Assembly: GCA_003194495.1 (NCBI GenBank)
Contig: PQXE01000002.1
Span: 19,350-67,648, forward strand
Source: Deltaproteobacteria bacterium
Lineage (GTDB): Bacteria > Desulfobacterota > Dissulfuribacteria > Dissulfuribacterales > UBA3076
Direction of reading: 5' to 3'
DNA: 48,299 bases
Positions within the stretch are counted from its first letter, which is position 1. The number at the start of each line of letters is the position of its first letter. Both the position numbers and the translations under genes were made by a program. This document shows positions 9,232-16,400 of this stretch, piece after piece. The notes below the pieces were generated by a model. The model saw nothing but the letters and a program-made list of their open reading frames with translations, did no database searches and was not told the origin of the DNA.

Positions 9232-9250
9232 TTACAGGAGGAGACTTAAA

Positions 9251-10114
9251 ATGGAGAAGACTCAAGTGAACGTACACACCCAAGAATACATGGAGACTAT
9301 GGCCCGCCTCATGTCCGAGGCGCTGGAGTCCCCGGAAGGGATGCGGGCTCTGGCAGCCGCCATTGCCGCTCCCATTGAACAGGAGATCAAACGCAAAGAG
9401 ATTTCATCTCTCCTGCTCACCCGTCATACCCTGCCGAAGGGAGAGCGGCCGCTGTACCAGAAAAAGCCGAAAGTTAAGGCTTACTGGATCAGCAACGAGG
9501 GCGAAGCTCAGGAGCAGGAGCTGGGCAAGGACGAGGTGGAGTTTCCAACCCACCGCATCCACTCCGCGCCGATGGTCGATGTGGCCGTCCTTAAAAACGG
9601 TAACATCAGTACCCTGATGGATATCCAGACATCCGCTGCCGATGAAATCCGCAAAGAAATCGATAAACGGAGCATTACCGTGATTTCATCCGCGGTCCCG
9701 GCAGGCAACACGGTGGAGGTCACTGGTACGTCCCTGACCGAAGAGGCGCTCAACGAGGCGATCTCCATTATCGAGGATATGGAGATGTCGGTGAAGTACA
9801 TCGTCATGCGAGGCCGGCGGTTCAACGACCTTCGCAGTTGGAACCTTGATCCCCAGACCAAGGCCGAGCTACGCGCCAAGGGTGTCATCAAAAACTACGG
9901 CACCGGCGGCATCCTGCTCACCGCGGCACAGTCCCTGGACGAGGTTCTCCTGATTCCTGATGAGGAAGTCGGCAAGATGCCGGTGCGCGAAAACCTCAAG
10001 ACCGAGGCCATCGAGCAGAAGACCCGTTTCAAGACCGGCTGGCTGGTATGGTCCGAGCTGGGTCAAGGCATCACGCGTCCGGATATCATGGCAAAAATCA
10101 AGATTCTCGGCTGA
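9251..10114 (+). CDS. Major capsid protein (probable)
   Basis: 287 residues from ATG 9251, which follows AGGAGGAGAC; a longer in-frame start at 9221 would run into the previous gene. An N-terminal helical region (about 1-60) is followed by mixed alpha/beta sequence. It includes VDVAVLKNGNISTLMDIQTS, a coiled stretch EALNEAISIIEDMEMSVKYIVM and a C-terminal TRFKTGWLVWSELGQGITRP like the late strands of HK97-fold capsids. It lies directly after the protease, scaffold and decoration genes and before head-completion genes, the standard head order. It is short for an HK97-type capsid that undergoes cleavage, and the exact family is not recognised. Confidence 0.7.
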   Translation: MEKTQVNVHTQEYMETMARLMSEALESPEGMRALAAAIAAPIEQEIKRKEISSLLLTRHTLPKGERPLYQKKPKVKAYWISNEGEAQEQELGKDEVEFPTHRIHSAPMVDVAVLKNGNISTLMDIQTSAADEIRKEIDKRSITVISSAVPAGNTVEVTGTSLTEEALNEAISIIEDMEMSVKYIVMRGRRFNDLRSWNLDPQTKAELRAKGVIKNYGTGGILLTAAQSLDEVLLIPDEEVGKMPVRENLKTEAIEQKTRFKTGWLVWSELGQGITRPDIMAKIKILG

Positions 10115-10129
10115 TGGAGGGGCCTTATT

Positions 10130-10501
10130 ATGTTCAAAGTGAAAAACGTTCGACCGGGAATCCTGGTCATCGCCGATGCTGGGCTTCGACTTGAGCCGGG
10201 GCGTGTAAAGGAAGTCGAGGAGCTGACACCCCATATGGAACGAGCAATCTCAGCCGGCCTGCTCGCCAGGCCGGAAAAAGATGAAGATCCGCCCGCGGAC
10301 ATGAATATCAAAACCAAGGAAGAGACAGACGGTGAGACGGACCTTGACTGGTCAAAACTCCCGGCGGCCGAGGCAATCTCCAAGGTCGGTGGTGAAAACG
10401 ACACCGCCAGGCTCAAATCCCATCTCGCCAATGAAAAACGACGCACGGTTATCGATGCGCTGAAGAAGCGTTTGGTGGAGGTGGAAGGTGGCGATAGCTG
10501 A
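10130..10501 (+). CDS. Small acidic head-region protein, 123 aa
   Basis: The N-terminal 45 residues are a compact beta/alpha unit (FKVKNVRPGILVIADAGLRL then LTPHMERAISAGLLA). A charged linker rich in Asp, Glu and Lys follows (about 48-80), and then a helical C-terminal domain (AAEAISKVGGENDTARLKSH onward). Small proteins with this layout are common between the capsid gene and the connector genes of Mu-like phages. No function is shown by the sequence. The ribosome site GGAGGGG precedes ATG 10130, and the end overlaps the next GTG start by 14 bases. Confidence 0.65.
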   Translation: MFKVKNVRPGILVIADAGLRLEPGRVKEVEELTPHMERAISAGLLARPEKDEDPPADMNIKTKEETDGETDLDWSKLPAAEAISKVGGENDTARLKSHLANEKRRTVIDALKKRLVEVEGGDS

Positions 10502-10940
10502 CCTCGTTCTCACGCTTCGCACCGATCTGGCCGATCCTGAAAGCGCTCTTTTCGCGGACGATGTACTTCAGCGGTGCATCCACAAAGGCGTCTACCGCCT
10601 GGCCCGTGATCTGGAGATATCGCTATCCGTTGTAAGTGACGAGGTCGTACCGGACCCCGAAGGCGAAACGCGCGAGCTGCTTCTACTGCTCGGGCAGATA
10701 CACGCCTGCCAGGTCATGCGTGCGACCACGGCGAACACCTTTTCGTTTTCCAGCGGCGACAAACGGGTCGACAAGACCAAGCAGCCCGAGCATTGGGCGA
10801 AACTCGAGGAGGACCTCAAGGCTCTTTACAAGCAGCGCCTGAGCGAAATCAAGCCGGGGGCCGCTGCGAGCCCCGAGGACTACATCATTTCCCCTTCAGA
10901 TATGAAGCCGGTCATTTACGAGCAGGGAAGCGACTTGTGA
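10488..10940 (+). CDS. Probable head-tail connector / head completion protein
   Basis: 150 residues starting with GTG at 10488, inside the end of the previous gene and after a GGAGGTGGAAGG purine run. The sequence is mainly helical. LVLTLRTDLADP and DDVLQRCIHKGVYRLARDLE open it, in the manner of gp6-like connector proteins that begin with helices DxxLxxxIxxAxxxl, and a long basic-acidic helix ends it. It lies between the capsid and a gpG-like gene, where such adaptors are encoded. The stop overlaps the next GTG (GTGA at 10937-10940). The family assignment is by fold impression and position only. Confidence 0.6.
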   Translation: MAIADLVLTLRTDLADPESALFADDVLQRCIHKGVYRLARDLEISLSVVSDEVVPDPEGETRELLLLLGQIHACQVMRATTANTFSFSSGDKRVDKTKQPEHWAKLEEDLKALYKQRLSEIKPGAAASPEDYIISPSDMKPVIYEQGSDL

Positions 10941-11299
10941 ATCTGCTGACCGACAACGAAAAGATCTCGGCGGCGGAAGATGTACAGGACTTGATTTTGG
11001 CATCGGGACAAGAGGCGGTCCTGCTTCGAAGCCAACCCGGTGAACGGCTTTACGGTTCGGATGACGCGACATACGAAGAGGTCGGACCGTTCCCTCTGGA
11101 GTTTGTGGAGACACCACCGGAAGACCTGAACAATAAAATCGACGCCGTCGCCTGCGTTTTACCGGACATGGATATCCGGCCGGAAGACCACATCCGAAGC
11201 GATGCGGATGAGTTTCGTGTTCAGACCACCCTGGATGAGCGTTTGTTCGGCGTGGTGACCCACAAGGTTCTCAAATTGGTTCGTCTCCATGGGAGTTAA
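10937..11299 (+). CDS. Hypothetical head-completion-region protein, 120 aa
   Basis: GTG 10937 overlaps the previous stop by four bases; an earlier in-frame start at 10793 would lie wholly inside the upstream gene and is rejected. The protein reads VNLLTDNEKISAAEDVQDLI, then strand-rich sequence (AVLLRSQPGERLYG, EVGPFPLEFVETP, KIDAVACVLPDMDI) and a final strand VVTHKVLKLVRLHGS. A small beta-barrel is likely, as in head-tail stopper proteins, which follow the adaptor in many phages. It overlaps the start of the gpG-like gene by 11 bases. Function inferred from order. Confidence 0.6.
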   Translation: MNLLTDNEKISAAEDVQDLILASGQEAVLLRSQPGERLYGSDDATYEEVGPFPLEFVETPPEDLNNKIDAVACVLPDMDIRPEDHIRSDADEFRVQTTLDERLFGVVTHKVLKLVRLHGS

Positions 11300-11774
11300 G
11301 CGATTCGGAGACTGGGACAAGGCCCGGGCGAAATTGGCCAACGCCCCCGGTGCCCGACTGGCCCTGGCGCTTCGTCAAGCGACCATCAAGAACGCCATCC
11401 TGCTTGTTCGGGAGATCAAACGCGGCATCCGCAGCTAGGCTCCCGGCGGAAAACCATTCGCCAAACTTGCCGAAAGCACTATCAAACGCAAGGGCTCCAG
11501 CAAAGCCCTGATCGATACCGGATTCCTGGTCAACGCCATCACCCAAAAAGTCATGGCCGATCGTGCCTTTGTTGGACTCCTGCGAGGCACCGTCAACAAG
11601 GACGGTGAGGACATGGTCAATATCGGGGCGGTAATGGAATACGGAGCCACTATTCAACATCCCAATGGAACGGTGATTGTAATTCCGCCCAGACCGTTTC
11701 TCCATCCCACCATGCAGAAATACCGCAAGCGGATTATCGAGAACTATCGCTCCGCTATCCGCTCTGTTCTCTGA
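11289..11774 (+). pseudogene. Mu gpG-like virion morphogenesis protein with in-frame amber codon
   Basis: ATG 11289 opens a 161-codon frame that is complete except for TAG at codon 50 (11436-11438). The flanking sequence reads RGIRS-stop-APGGKPFAKL, and the frame continues with STIKRKGSSKALIDTGFLVN, IGAVMEYGATIQHPNG and PPRPFLHPTMQKYRKRI. The TxK...L.DTG.L...I order and the RPFL ending are those of the gpG/virion morphogenesis family, which works at the head-tail joint. A CAG to TAG change would explain the lesion. An internal ATG at 11553 could give only a 73-residue fragment. The gene ends five bases before the second conserved promoter-like motif. Confidence 0.7.
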
Positions 11775-11779
11775 CGACT

Positions 11780-11812
11780 CCGACACTTCCGCACAGGTTC
11801 CGGTAGGTAACA
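11780..11812 (+). promoter_or_regulatory. Conserved intergenic motif, copy B (candidate late promoter)
   Basis: CCGACACTT at 11780 and TTCCGGTAGGTA at 11798-11809, aligned without gaps to copies at 6048 and 21253. It lies 34 bases before the original TTG start of the tail-terminator-like gene (11846), so it would head the tail-shaft transcript. The ribosome site GGAGG at 11834-11838 sits between motif and start, as in the other two copies, where CCGGAG precedes the start. Confidence 0.5.
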
Positions 11813-11862
11813 GCCAGAAGAAACCGGATAACCGGAGGTGCATCGTTGGAAACCGTTCGAAC

Positions 11863-12009
11863 GTAACCGTTCACACTCCCTGGCAGCCGACAGGCTTTTG
11901 CAGGGTTTCAACCGCGGACAAGGTTGCACCAAAAGGCGTATTCTCAATGGATTGTGCTTTGAAACCCGAAAAAGGCTGATGGCTGCCAGGGGGGAAAGTG
12001 AATGATTAC
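11863..12009. mobile_element. 147-bp IS66-like mini-transposon (MITE) in the tail-terminator-like gene
   Basis: The element is bounded by an exact 8-bp target duplication GTTCGAAC (11855-11862 and 12010-12017). Its ends are long imperfect inverted repeats (about 11863-11911 and 11959-12009). The left end begins GTAACCGTTCACA; the right end, read inward, begins GTAATCATTCAC. Both arms contain CTGGCAGCC and GGGTTTCAA. There is no room for a transposase. Ends starting GTAA with 8-bp duplications are features of the IS66 family, so a full IS66 element elsewhere in the genome would have moved it. Confidence 0.85.
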
Positions 12010-12549
12010 GTTCGAACAGTTGTTGAGAGCTTTATTCGCCTGGTAAAGGCCGAGATCGACCCCGATGCGGTGCTCGTGGCCGCGGACGATGTGTTCGAGG
12101 TACCCAATGTCCCGAGCCTGATCCTGCAGGGACCAACGCTGATCGAAAACGGCGAACGGCGAACCCAGGCCCGCATGGTGGAAAAAGATGTCCCAAACCT
12201 GAGCTATGAAGAATGCCGCTATCCCCGTCTTTATCACCTCGACTTCGATGTCATCGTTACCGCCGCGCATGAAGGCGAGCTGCTTGATCTCCAGGAAAAA
12301 GTCGCCCGTTTTTATCAGCGCCATCCGGTTTTGACCGTGGAGGACCGCGGATCGCTCAATCTCACTGAACTCACCGCCCTGGGCGGTTTGCGCAGAGTGA
12401 ATCTTTCAGATCTTCGCCAGAGTTCCGGTCGCTGCCGTATCGAAGATTGCCCCGTGTATGACGGGGCTGTTGAAGTCGGTCCGCTCATCAAGGACCGCAA
12501 GTTCGAATTCCGTGACGGTGTCGAAGAGGACCGTCTCTACACACCATAA
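11998..12549 (+). CDS. Tail-terminator-like protein with a start rebuilt by the MITE
   Basis: The undisturbed gene began at TTG 11846 after GGAGG, reading METVRTVVESFIRL. The mini-transposon entered after the fifth codon, and the old start now meets TAA inside it. The right end of the element provides AGGGGGGAAA and an in-frame GTG at 11998, giving 183 residues that begin with NDYV before RTVVESF. The body has strands and helices (AVLVAADDVFEVPNVPSLIL, YPRLYHLDFDVIVTA, LLDLQEKVARFYQRHP) like small tail-completion proteins encoded just before the sheath (the Mu gp37 position). GTG is very close to the purine run, and an ATG at 12002 in another frame would compete, so expression is uncertain. 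Confidence 0.6.
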   Translation: MNDYVRTVVESFIRLVKAEIDPDAVLVAADDVFEVPNVPSLILQGPTLIENGERRTQARMVEKDVPNLSYEECRYPRLYHLDFDVIVTAAHEGELLDLQEKVARFYQRHPVLTVEDRGSLNLTELTALGGLRRVNLSDLRQSSGRCRIEDCPVYDGAVEVGPLIKDRKFEFRDGVEEDRLYTP

Positions 12550-12565
12550 ACGAGGAGAAACCAAA

Positions 12566-12844
12566 ATGATTGAAATCAAGAATCTACTTTTCCAACCGCT
12601 CGCGTTTCACCTCGCGGGCGATGGGCAAGGACTGCATCTGAACTCGCGTGAGCGCAAATCAATAGGCAATGAACAGCTGTCACCTGAAATCGAAGCCGCG
12701 GCAAAGCGGGGGCTGATTTTATTGACCGAGACGGCAAAACCGCCGGAAGCCTCAGCGAAAACAGGCAAGTCTCCCGCGAAAAAGACCAAGACAAAACCAA
12801 AGGGCGATGGAACCACAACGTCCCGGCGCACCAAACGGAGGTAA
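12566..12844 (+). CDS. Small basic protein before the sheath gene, 92 aa
   Basis: ATG 12566 follows GAGGAG; a longer in-frame ORF beginning at 12458 overlaps the previous gene and is not needed. The N-terminal half (MIEIKNLLFQPLAFHLAGDG and SRERKSIGNEQLSPEIEAAA) is a small beta/alpha domain. The last 35 residues are a Lys/Thr-rich, positively charged tail. Mu-like phages carry a short gene of unknown function in this place (the gp38 position). No catalytic or membrane feature is visible. Confidence 0.6.
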   Translation: MIEIKNLLFQPLAFHLAGDGQGLHLNSRERKSIGNEQLSPEIEAAAKRGLILLTETAKPPEASAKTGKSPAKKTKTKPKGDGTTTSRRTKRR

Positions 12845-12847
12845 ATC

Positions 12848-15084
12848 ATGGCCACCTATCTTTCCCCGGGCGTTTACACGCGCGAGATCGATTTCAGTTA
12901 TTACGTCAAACAGATTTCCACATCATCCTGCGGCATGGTGGGCGTAGCCGAACGCGGCCCGATCAACAAACCCGTGCTGGTCACCAGCTGGGAGCAGTTC
13001 ATCAACAAGTTCGGCTCCTATCTGCAGGCCGGTTATCTGGCTTACGCCGCAAGGGCCTTCTTCGATAACGGCGGCTCGGTTCTCTATGTGAACCGGATCG
13101 CCCATCTGACAGACCCCACCGACAAGAGCAGCCTCACCGCCGTGAAATCATCGGTGACGCTGAAGGACCGGCGAGCTGTGGCCGCGATGCTGGAAACCGG
13201 CACCGCCGGGACGGATCGCATCACTTGGCTTGCGCGTCAGGCTGGTGTCGATGGAAACGGTATATCTGTAGAGCTCGTCGCTTCGGGAACCGACACACCA
13301 CTTTCCGTGGATGTCACAGGTCAGGCAATCACCGTCAATCTGGCCACAGACAGCGCCGGCGATCCGGCCGCCATCGCGGACCAGGTCGTTGTGGCAATTG
13401 CCGAGAAGCCGGAGGCAGACGCCCTGGTTCAAGCAACCACAGAGGATACGGGCATCGTGCAACCGGCAACGTCCGCGAACCTTGCAGGCGGACAGGACGC
13501 CCAGGACACCCTCCGCGCGCTCGCAATTAACGAAGGCGTCTGGGGTGATCGTCTCAGCGTTCAAATTGAGGACGGCACGCTCGATCCTGCCACCGGATTC
13601 AATCTCGTCATTCGATATAAGGACGAGGTCGTCGAAGTTTTCAAAGACCTGTCCATGGATGAATCGGCGTCGAATCATGTGGAACTGGCGATCAACGAAC
13701 GCTCCGAATTCATCAGCGTCGAGGATCTCGGACCCCTGTCTGGCACACCGGATGATCGGCCTGCGACCGGCGGATTCAGTTTATCCGGCGGCGACGACGG
13801 GCTGGTCAATTTGAATGACATCGATTACATCGGAGACCCCTCTCAGCACGTAACCATTCACACCCCCCCTCCCACACCATTAACTTACTGAAATTAAAAT
13901 GATAAATGACGTATAAAAAACCCGTAATTGCCATTTCAAAGTTTTGGTCTAATTAATTGAAAATACAGATATTTTTTATGACGGCCACATCCACTGGTAA
14001 GATAGTTTATTGATTTTACAGGAATTTTCTAAAAGTGCTCTAATAGCATATATCTTAATTAATAATTACGTAATGTTTACATTATTTATCATTACCTCAT
14101 ATATCAACGTTAATCTTCTTAGATATATAGCAGTAAAAATTTTTTTCCAAATCAGCACATTCAGAAAGTTACGTTATTTACGATAGTTAAGATACGTGAG
14201 GGGGGGGGAGTGAATGGTTACCTCAGCACACCGGATTCTACGCCTTTGACGAGATCGACGCCCTGAACATGCTTATGGCTCCCGGCGTAACCACTGCTAA
14301 CGTGATTCATGCCGGAATCACCTATGCCGAAAACCGCAAAGACCTGATGCTCGTCGCTGAAGCGCCCATCCATCTGGAACCACTTGAAACAGTCAATTTC
14401 CGCAAAGGCCAGGGCATGTATTCGCACGCGGCATTCAACTCGTCCTACGCGGCCCTCTACTACCCATGGCTTGAGATCAGCGACCCGGTTACCGGCAAGA
14501 AGAAGTTGATTCCGCCCTCCGGGGCCGTGGGCGGATGTTACGCGCGAAGCGACCAGAAAACCTATGTCTGGTACGCCCCCGCCGGCATCGATCGTGGACG
14601 AATCTTCAACGCATTGTCGCTCGGCTACAAGGCCAGCCGGGGTGAAAGGGACGTGATCTACCCCGAGGGTGTCAACGTGATTGCTTCTTTCCCTGACACC
14701 GGAATCAACATCTGGGGACAGAAAACCTTGCAGAGTCAACCATCCGCTCTGGACCGCGTAAACGTCCGGCGGCTGATGATGTATATCGAGGAGGCCATCG
14801 CCGAATCCTCTCGTTTCGTGGTCTTCGAACCCAATAATCCGCAGACCTGGCGGGCCCTGATCAGGCTGATCAATCCCTTTTTACAGGACATCAAGGACAA
14901 GGGCGGGTTCTATGACTTTGCGGTCCAGTGCGACGAGGAAACCAACACCCCGGCGGTCATCGACCGCAACGAGCTGGTGGCCCGCAACTTCGTCAAGCCC
15001 ACGAAGACGGCTGAATTCATCGAACTCAATTTCGTGCTCACCGCCACCGGGGCCGACTTCAAAGAAATCTTCAAGACAGCGTAA
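12848..15084 (+). pseudogene. Tail sheath protein, interrupted by a 372-bp mini-transposon
   Basis: Joining 12848-13849 to 14230-15084 restores one frame of 618 residues, without the inserted element and one copy of its duplication. The start MATYLSPGVYTREIDFSYYV is the classic sheath N-terminus. Further on are AARAFFDNGGSVLYVNRI and, at the C-terminus, YIEEAIAESSRFVVFEPNNP followed by NPFLQDIKDKGGFYDF. As it stands, the 5' part ends at a stop in the element (13889-13891) after about 13 foreign residues; the 3' part has an internal ATG at 14269. The sheath is the contracting layer of the tail, so this phage cannot build a working tail from this locus unless the element is precisely lost. Confidence 0.93.
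13850..14221. mobile_element. 372-bp IS66-like mini-transposon (MITE) in the sheath gene
   Basis: Exact 8-bp duplications CTCAGCAC flank it (13842-13849 and 14222-14229). The ends are inverted repeats: both begin GTAACCATTCAC when read inward, followed by C-runs and (C/T)CCAC or CTCAC. The interior is very AT-rich, unlike the phage, with stops in all frames and no coding signal. Removing it with one duplication copy restores the sheath frame exactly, which proves insertion rather than ancestral sequence. Ends share GTAACC(A/G)TTCACA with the element at 11863, so both probably depend on the same transposase. Confidence 0.92.
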
Positions 15085-15095
15085 GGAGGTAGCCC

Positions 15096-15557
15096 ATGCG
15101 TAGCGGAAATATGCCCAAGAGCCTGTATCAGAACTGGCAGTTCGCCATCGAGGTCAACGGTTTCGATGTGGCGCTCTTCAAGAAAGGCCAGGAGCCCAAG
15201 ACCGAATTCGAGGAAGTGGCTTTTGCACCGGCCGGTTCAATGTTCGACCAGAAGGTCGCCGGGCGGGTGAAGTTCGAGGACATCACCCTTGAAAAAGGCA
15301 TCCTGCAGGATGGTTCCGACGAGGCCGCGCGGGAATGGACCAAGAAACAGGTGGATGTCAACGCTGTTGTGGGCGGATTGCCCAACGACTATATGCGCGA
15401 CATCGACATCGTCCGTTACGACCGCGCCGGGAACGAAACCCGGCGATGGACCCTGCACGGAGCATGGGTCAAGGTCCTGGAATACGACGAACTCGAGGGC
15501 GCGAACACGGACAACACCATCGAAAAACTCACCATCAGTTACCAGTACTGGACCTGA
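15096..15557 (+). CDS. Tail tube protein
   Basis: 153 residues, directly after the sheath with ribosome site AAGGAGGT. The sequence has the pattern of the T4 gp19/P2 FII-like tube family: SLYQNWQFAIEVNGFDVALF, FEEVAFAPAGSMFDQKVAGR, then strands ending RRWTLHGAWVKVLEYDELEG and EKLTISYQYWT. The length is typical. Hexameric rings of this protein would form the inner tube that is driven through the cell envelope when the sheath contracts. Gene order sheath, tube, chaperone, tape measure supports the call. The frame is intact. Confidence 0.85.
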   Translation: MRSGNMPKSLYQNWQFAIEVNGFDVALFKKGQEPKTEFEEVAFAPAGSMFDQKVAGRVKFEDITLEKGILQDGSDEAAREWTKKQVDVNAVVGGLPNDYMRDIDIVRYDRAGNETRRWTLHGAWVKVLEYDELEGANTDNTIEKLTISYQYWT

Positions 15558-15573
15558 TTCAAGGAGATAAGCC

Positions 15574-16251
15574 ATGCACATATTTGAACTGCCAAGCGGA
15601 ACTGAAGTCGAGCTCAGAGAAATGACCGGAGCCGAGGAGGAACTGCTTACCAATCAAAGGCTCATCAGGAACGGTGACGCTGTAAACCAAGTGCTCAGGA
15701 ACTGTACCGTCCGGCTGGGAGAGATCGAGGAGCCGTCTATGAAAGACGTGCTCGACCTTCTGTCCGGAGACCGTCTGTTTATCCTGGTCAAGCTGCGGCA
15801 GATATCTCTCGGGGATGAGGCGGAGCTGGAACTGCTCTGTCCCAATACAGCCTGTCGTGCCGCGAACATCATGACCATCAACATGGATGACCTGGAGGTT
15901 ACACCCTACGGCGAAGAGCGGGAGTTCACCTTTGACCTGCCCGGTTCGAAGCGCAAGGTGCGGTTCGGGTATCCGGACGGCCAAAAGGAAAAAAGACTGG
16001 CCGCGCTTAAAGAACCGTCCATCTCTTCGGCCATGCTGATCCGACTCATCGACATCGATGGCGCGGCCCCGAGCAAGAAGCTGATGAACGATATGTCCCT
16101 GCGCGACCGCAGCGCCCTGCGGCAGGAAATGCTGCGGGTTGACGCAGGCGTCGATACCACCGTGGAGACCGAGTGCGAAACCTGCGGTATCCGTATCCGT
16201 ACGCGTCTGGAGGCTGAACCGGGTTTTTTGTTCCCCGGAGTTCGCTTGTAA
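15574..16251 (+). CDS. Tail assembly chaperone (short form)
   Basis: 225 residues beginning MHIFELPSGTEVELREMTGA, a typical opening for tail chaperones of contractile phages. Two Cys pairs (CPNTAC near residue 90 and CETCG near 205) may bind zinc. Between them are DLPGSKRKVRFGYPDG and helical segments. The protein lies between tube and tape measure, where chaperones that coat the tape measure during assembly are encoded. Near the end, codons CCG GGT TTT TTG contain the -1 slippery heptamer G GGT TTT (16221-16227). Ribosomes that slip would make a longer product of about 275 residues; see the next entries. Confidence 0.75.
   Translation: MHIFELPSGTEVELREMTGAEEELLTNQRLIRNGDAVNQVLRNCTVRLGEIEEPSMKDVLDLLSGDRLFILVKLRQISLGDEAELELLCPNTACRAANIMTINMDDLEVTPYGEEREFTFDLPGSKRKVRFGYPDGQKEKRLAALKEPSISSAMLIRLIDIDGAAPSKKLMNDMSLRDRSALRQEMLRVDAGVDTTVETECETCGIRIRTRLEAEPGFLFPGVRL
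16221..16227 (+). promoter_or_regulatory. Slippery heptamer G GGT TTT for -1 frameshift
   Basis: The heptamer fits X XXY YYZ in the reading frame of the chaperone and is followed by two more T. After slipping, the -1 frame is open for 57 codons to TGA at 16398-16400, which overlaps the tape measure ATG. Tail chaperone genes of many phages use such a slip in exactly this place. I see no certain downstream pseudoknot by eye. Confidence 0.7.
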
Positions 16252-16400
16252 GAGACGTCTTCTTTCTCGCTTACGGCGGGCTCCATTGGAGTTATTCGGA
16301 AACACGGGCGCTGCCGCTTCGGGTCCGCTACGAATTCGTGGAAGCCCTGGAGCGGCAGCTTGCTTTTGAACGTGAGGAACTGGAGCGCAATCGCACATGA
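16227..16400 (+). CDS. Frameshift extension of the tail assembly chaperone
   Basis: The -1 frame past the slippery site reads VPRSSLVRDVFFLAYGGLHW, then SYSETRALPLRVRYEFVEAL and a charged helix ending ELERNRT. The GGLHWSYSETRALPLRVR stretch, followed by a helix rich in Glu and Arg, is the pattern of the second tail chaperone (the lambda gpT-like or Mu equivalent). It has no start codon of its own with a ribosome site, so it is probably made only as the C-terminal part of the fusion. The 4-base overlap with the tape measure start suggests coupling. Confidence 0.7.
   Translation, partial: FVPRSSLVRDVFFLAYGGLHWSYSETRALPLRVRYEFVEALERQLAFEREELERNRT

Noticed and set aside
10793..10936. Longer N-terminus for the 120-aa head-completion protein
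   Set aside because: The extra sequence lies wholly within the previous gene in another frame and is rich in Gly, Arg and Pro as shadows are; GTG 10937 with the stop overlap is the likelier start.
13892..14217. A small gene or RNA gene in the AT-rich stretch
   Set aside because: Stops occur in all frames, there is no ribosome site, and the stretch is the interior of the mini-transposon as shown by its ends and duplications.
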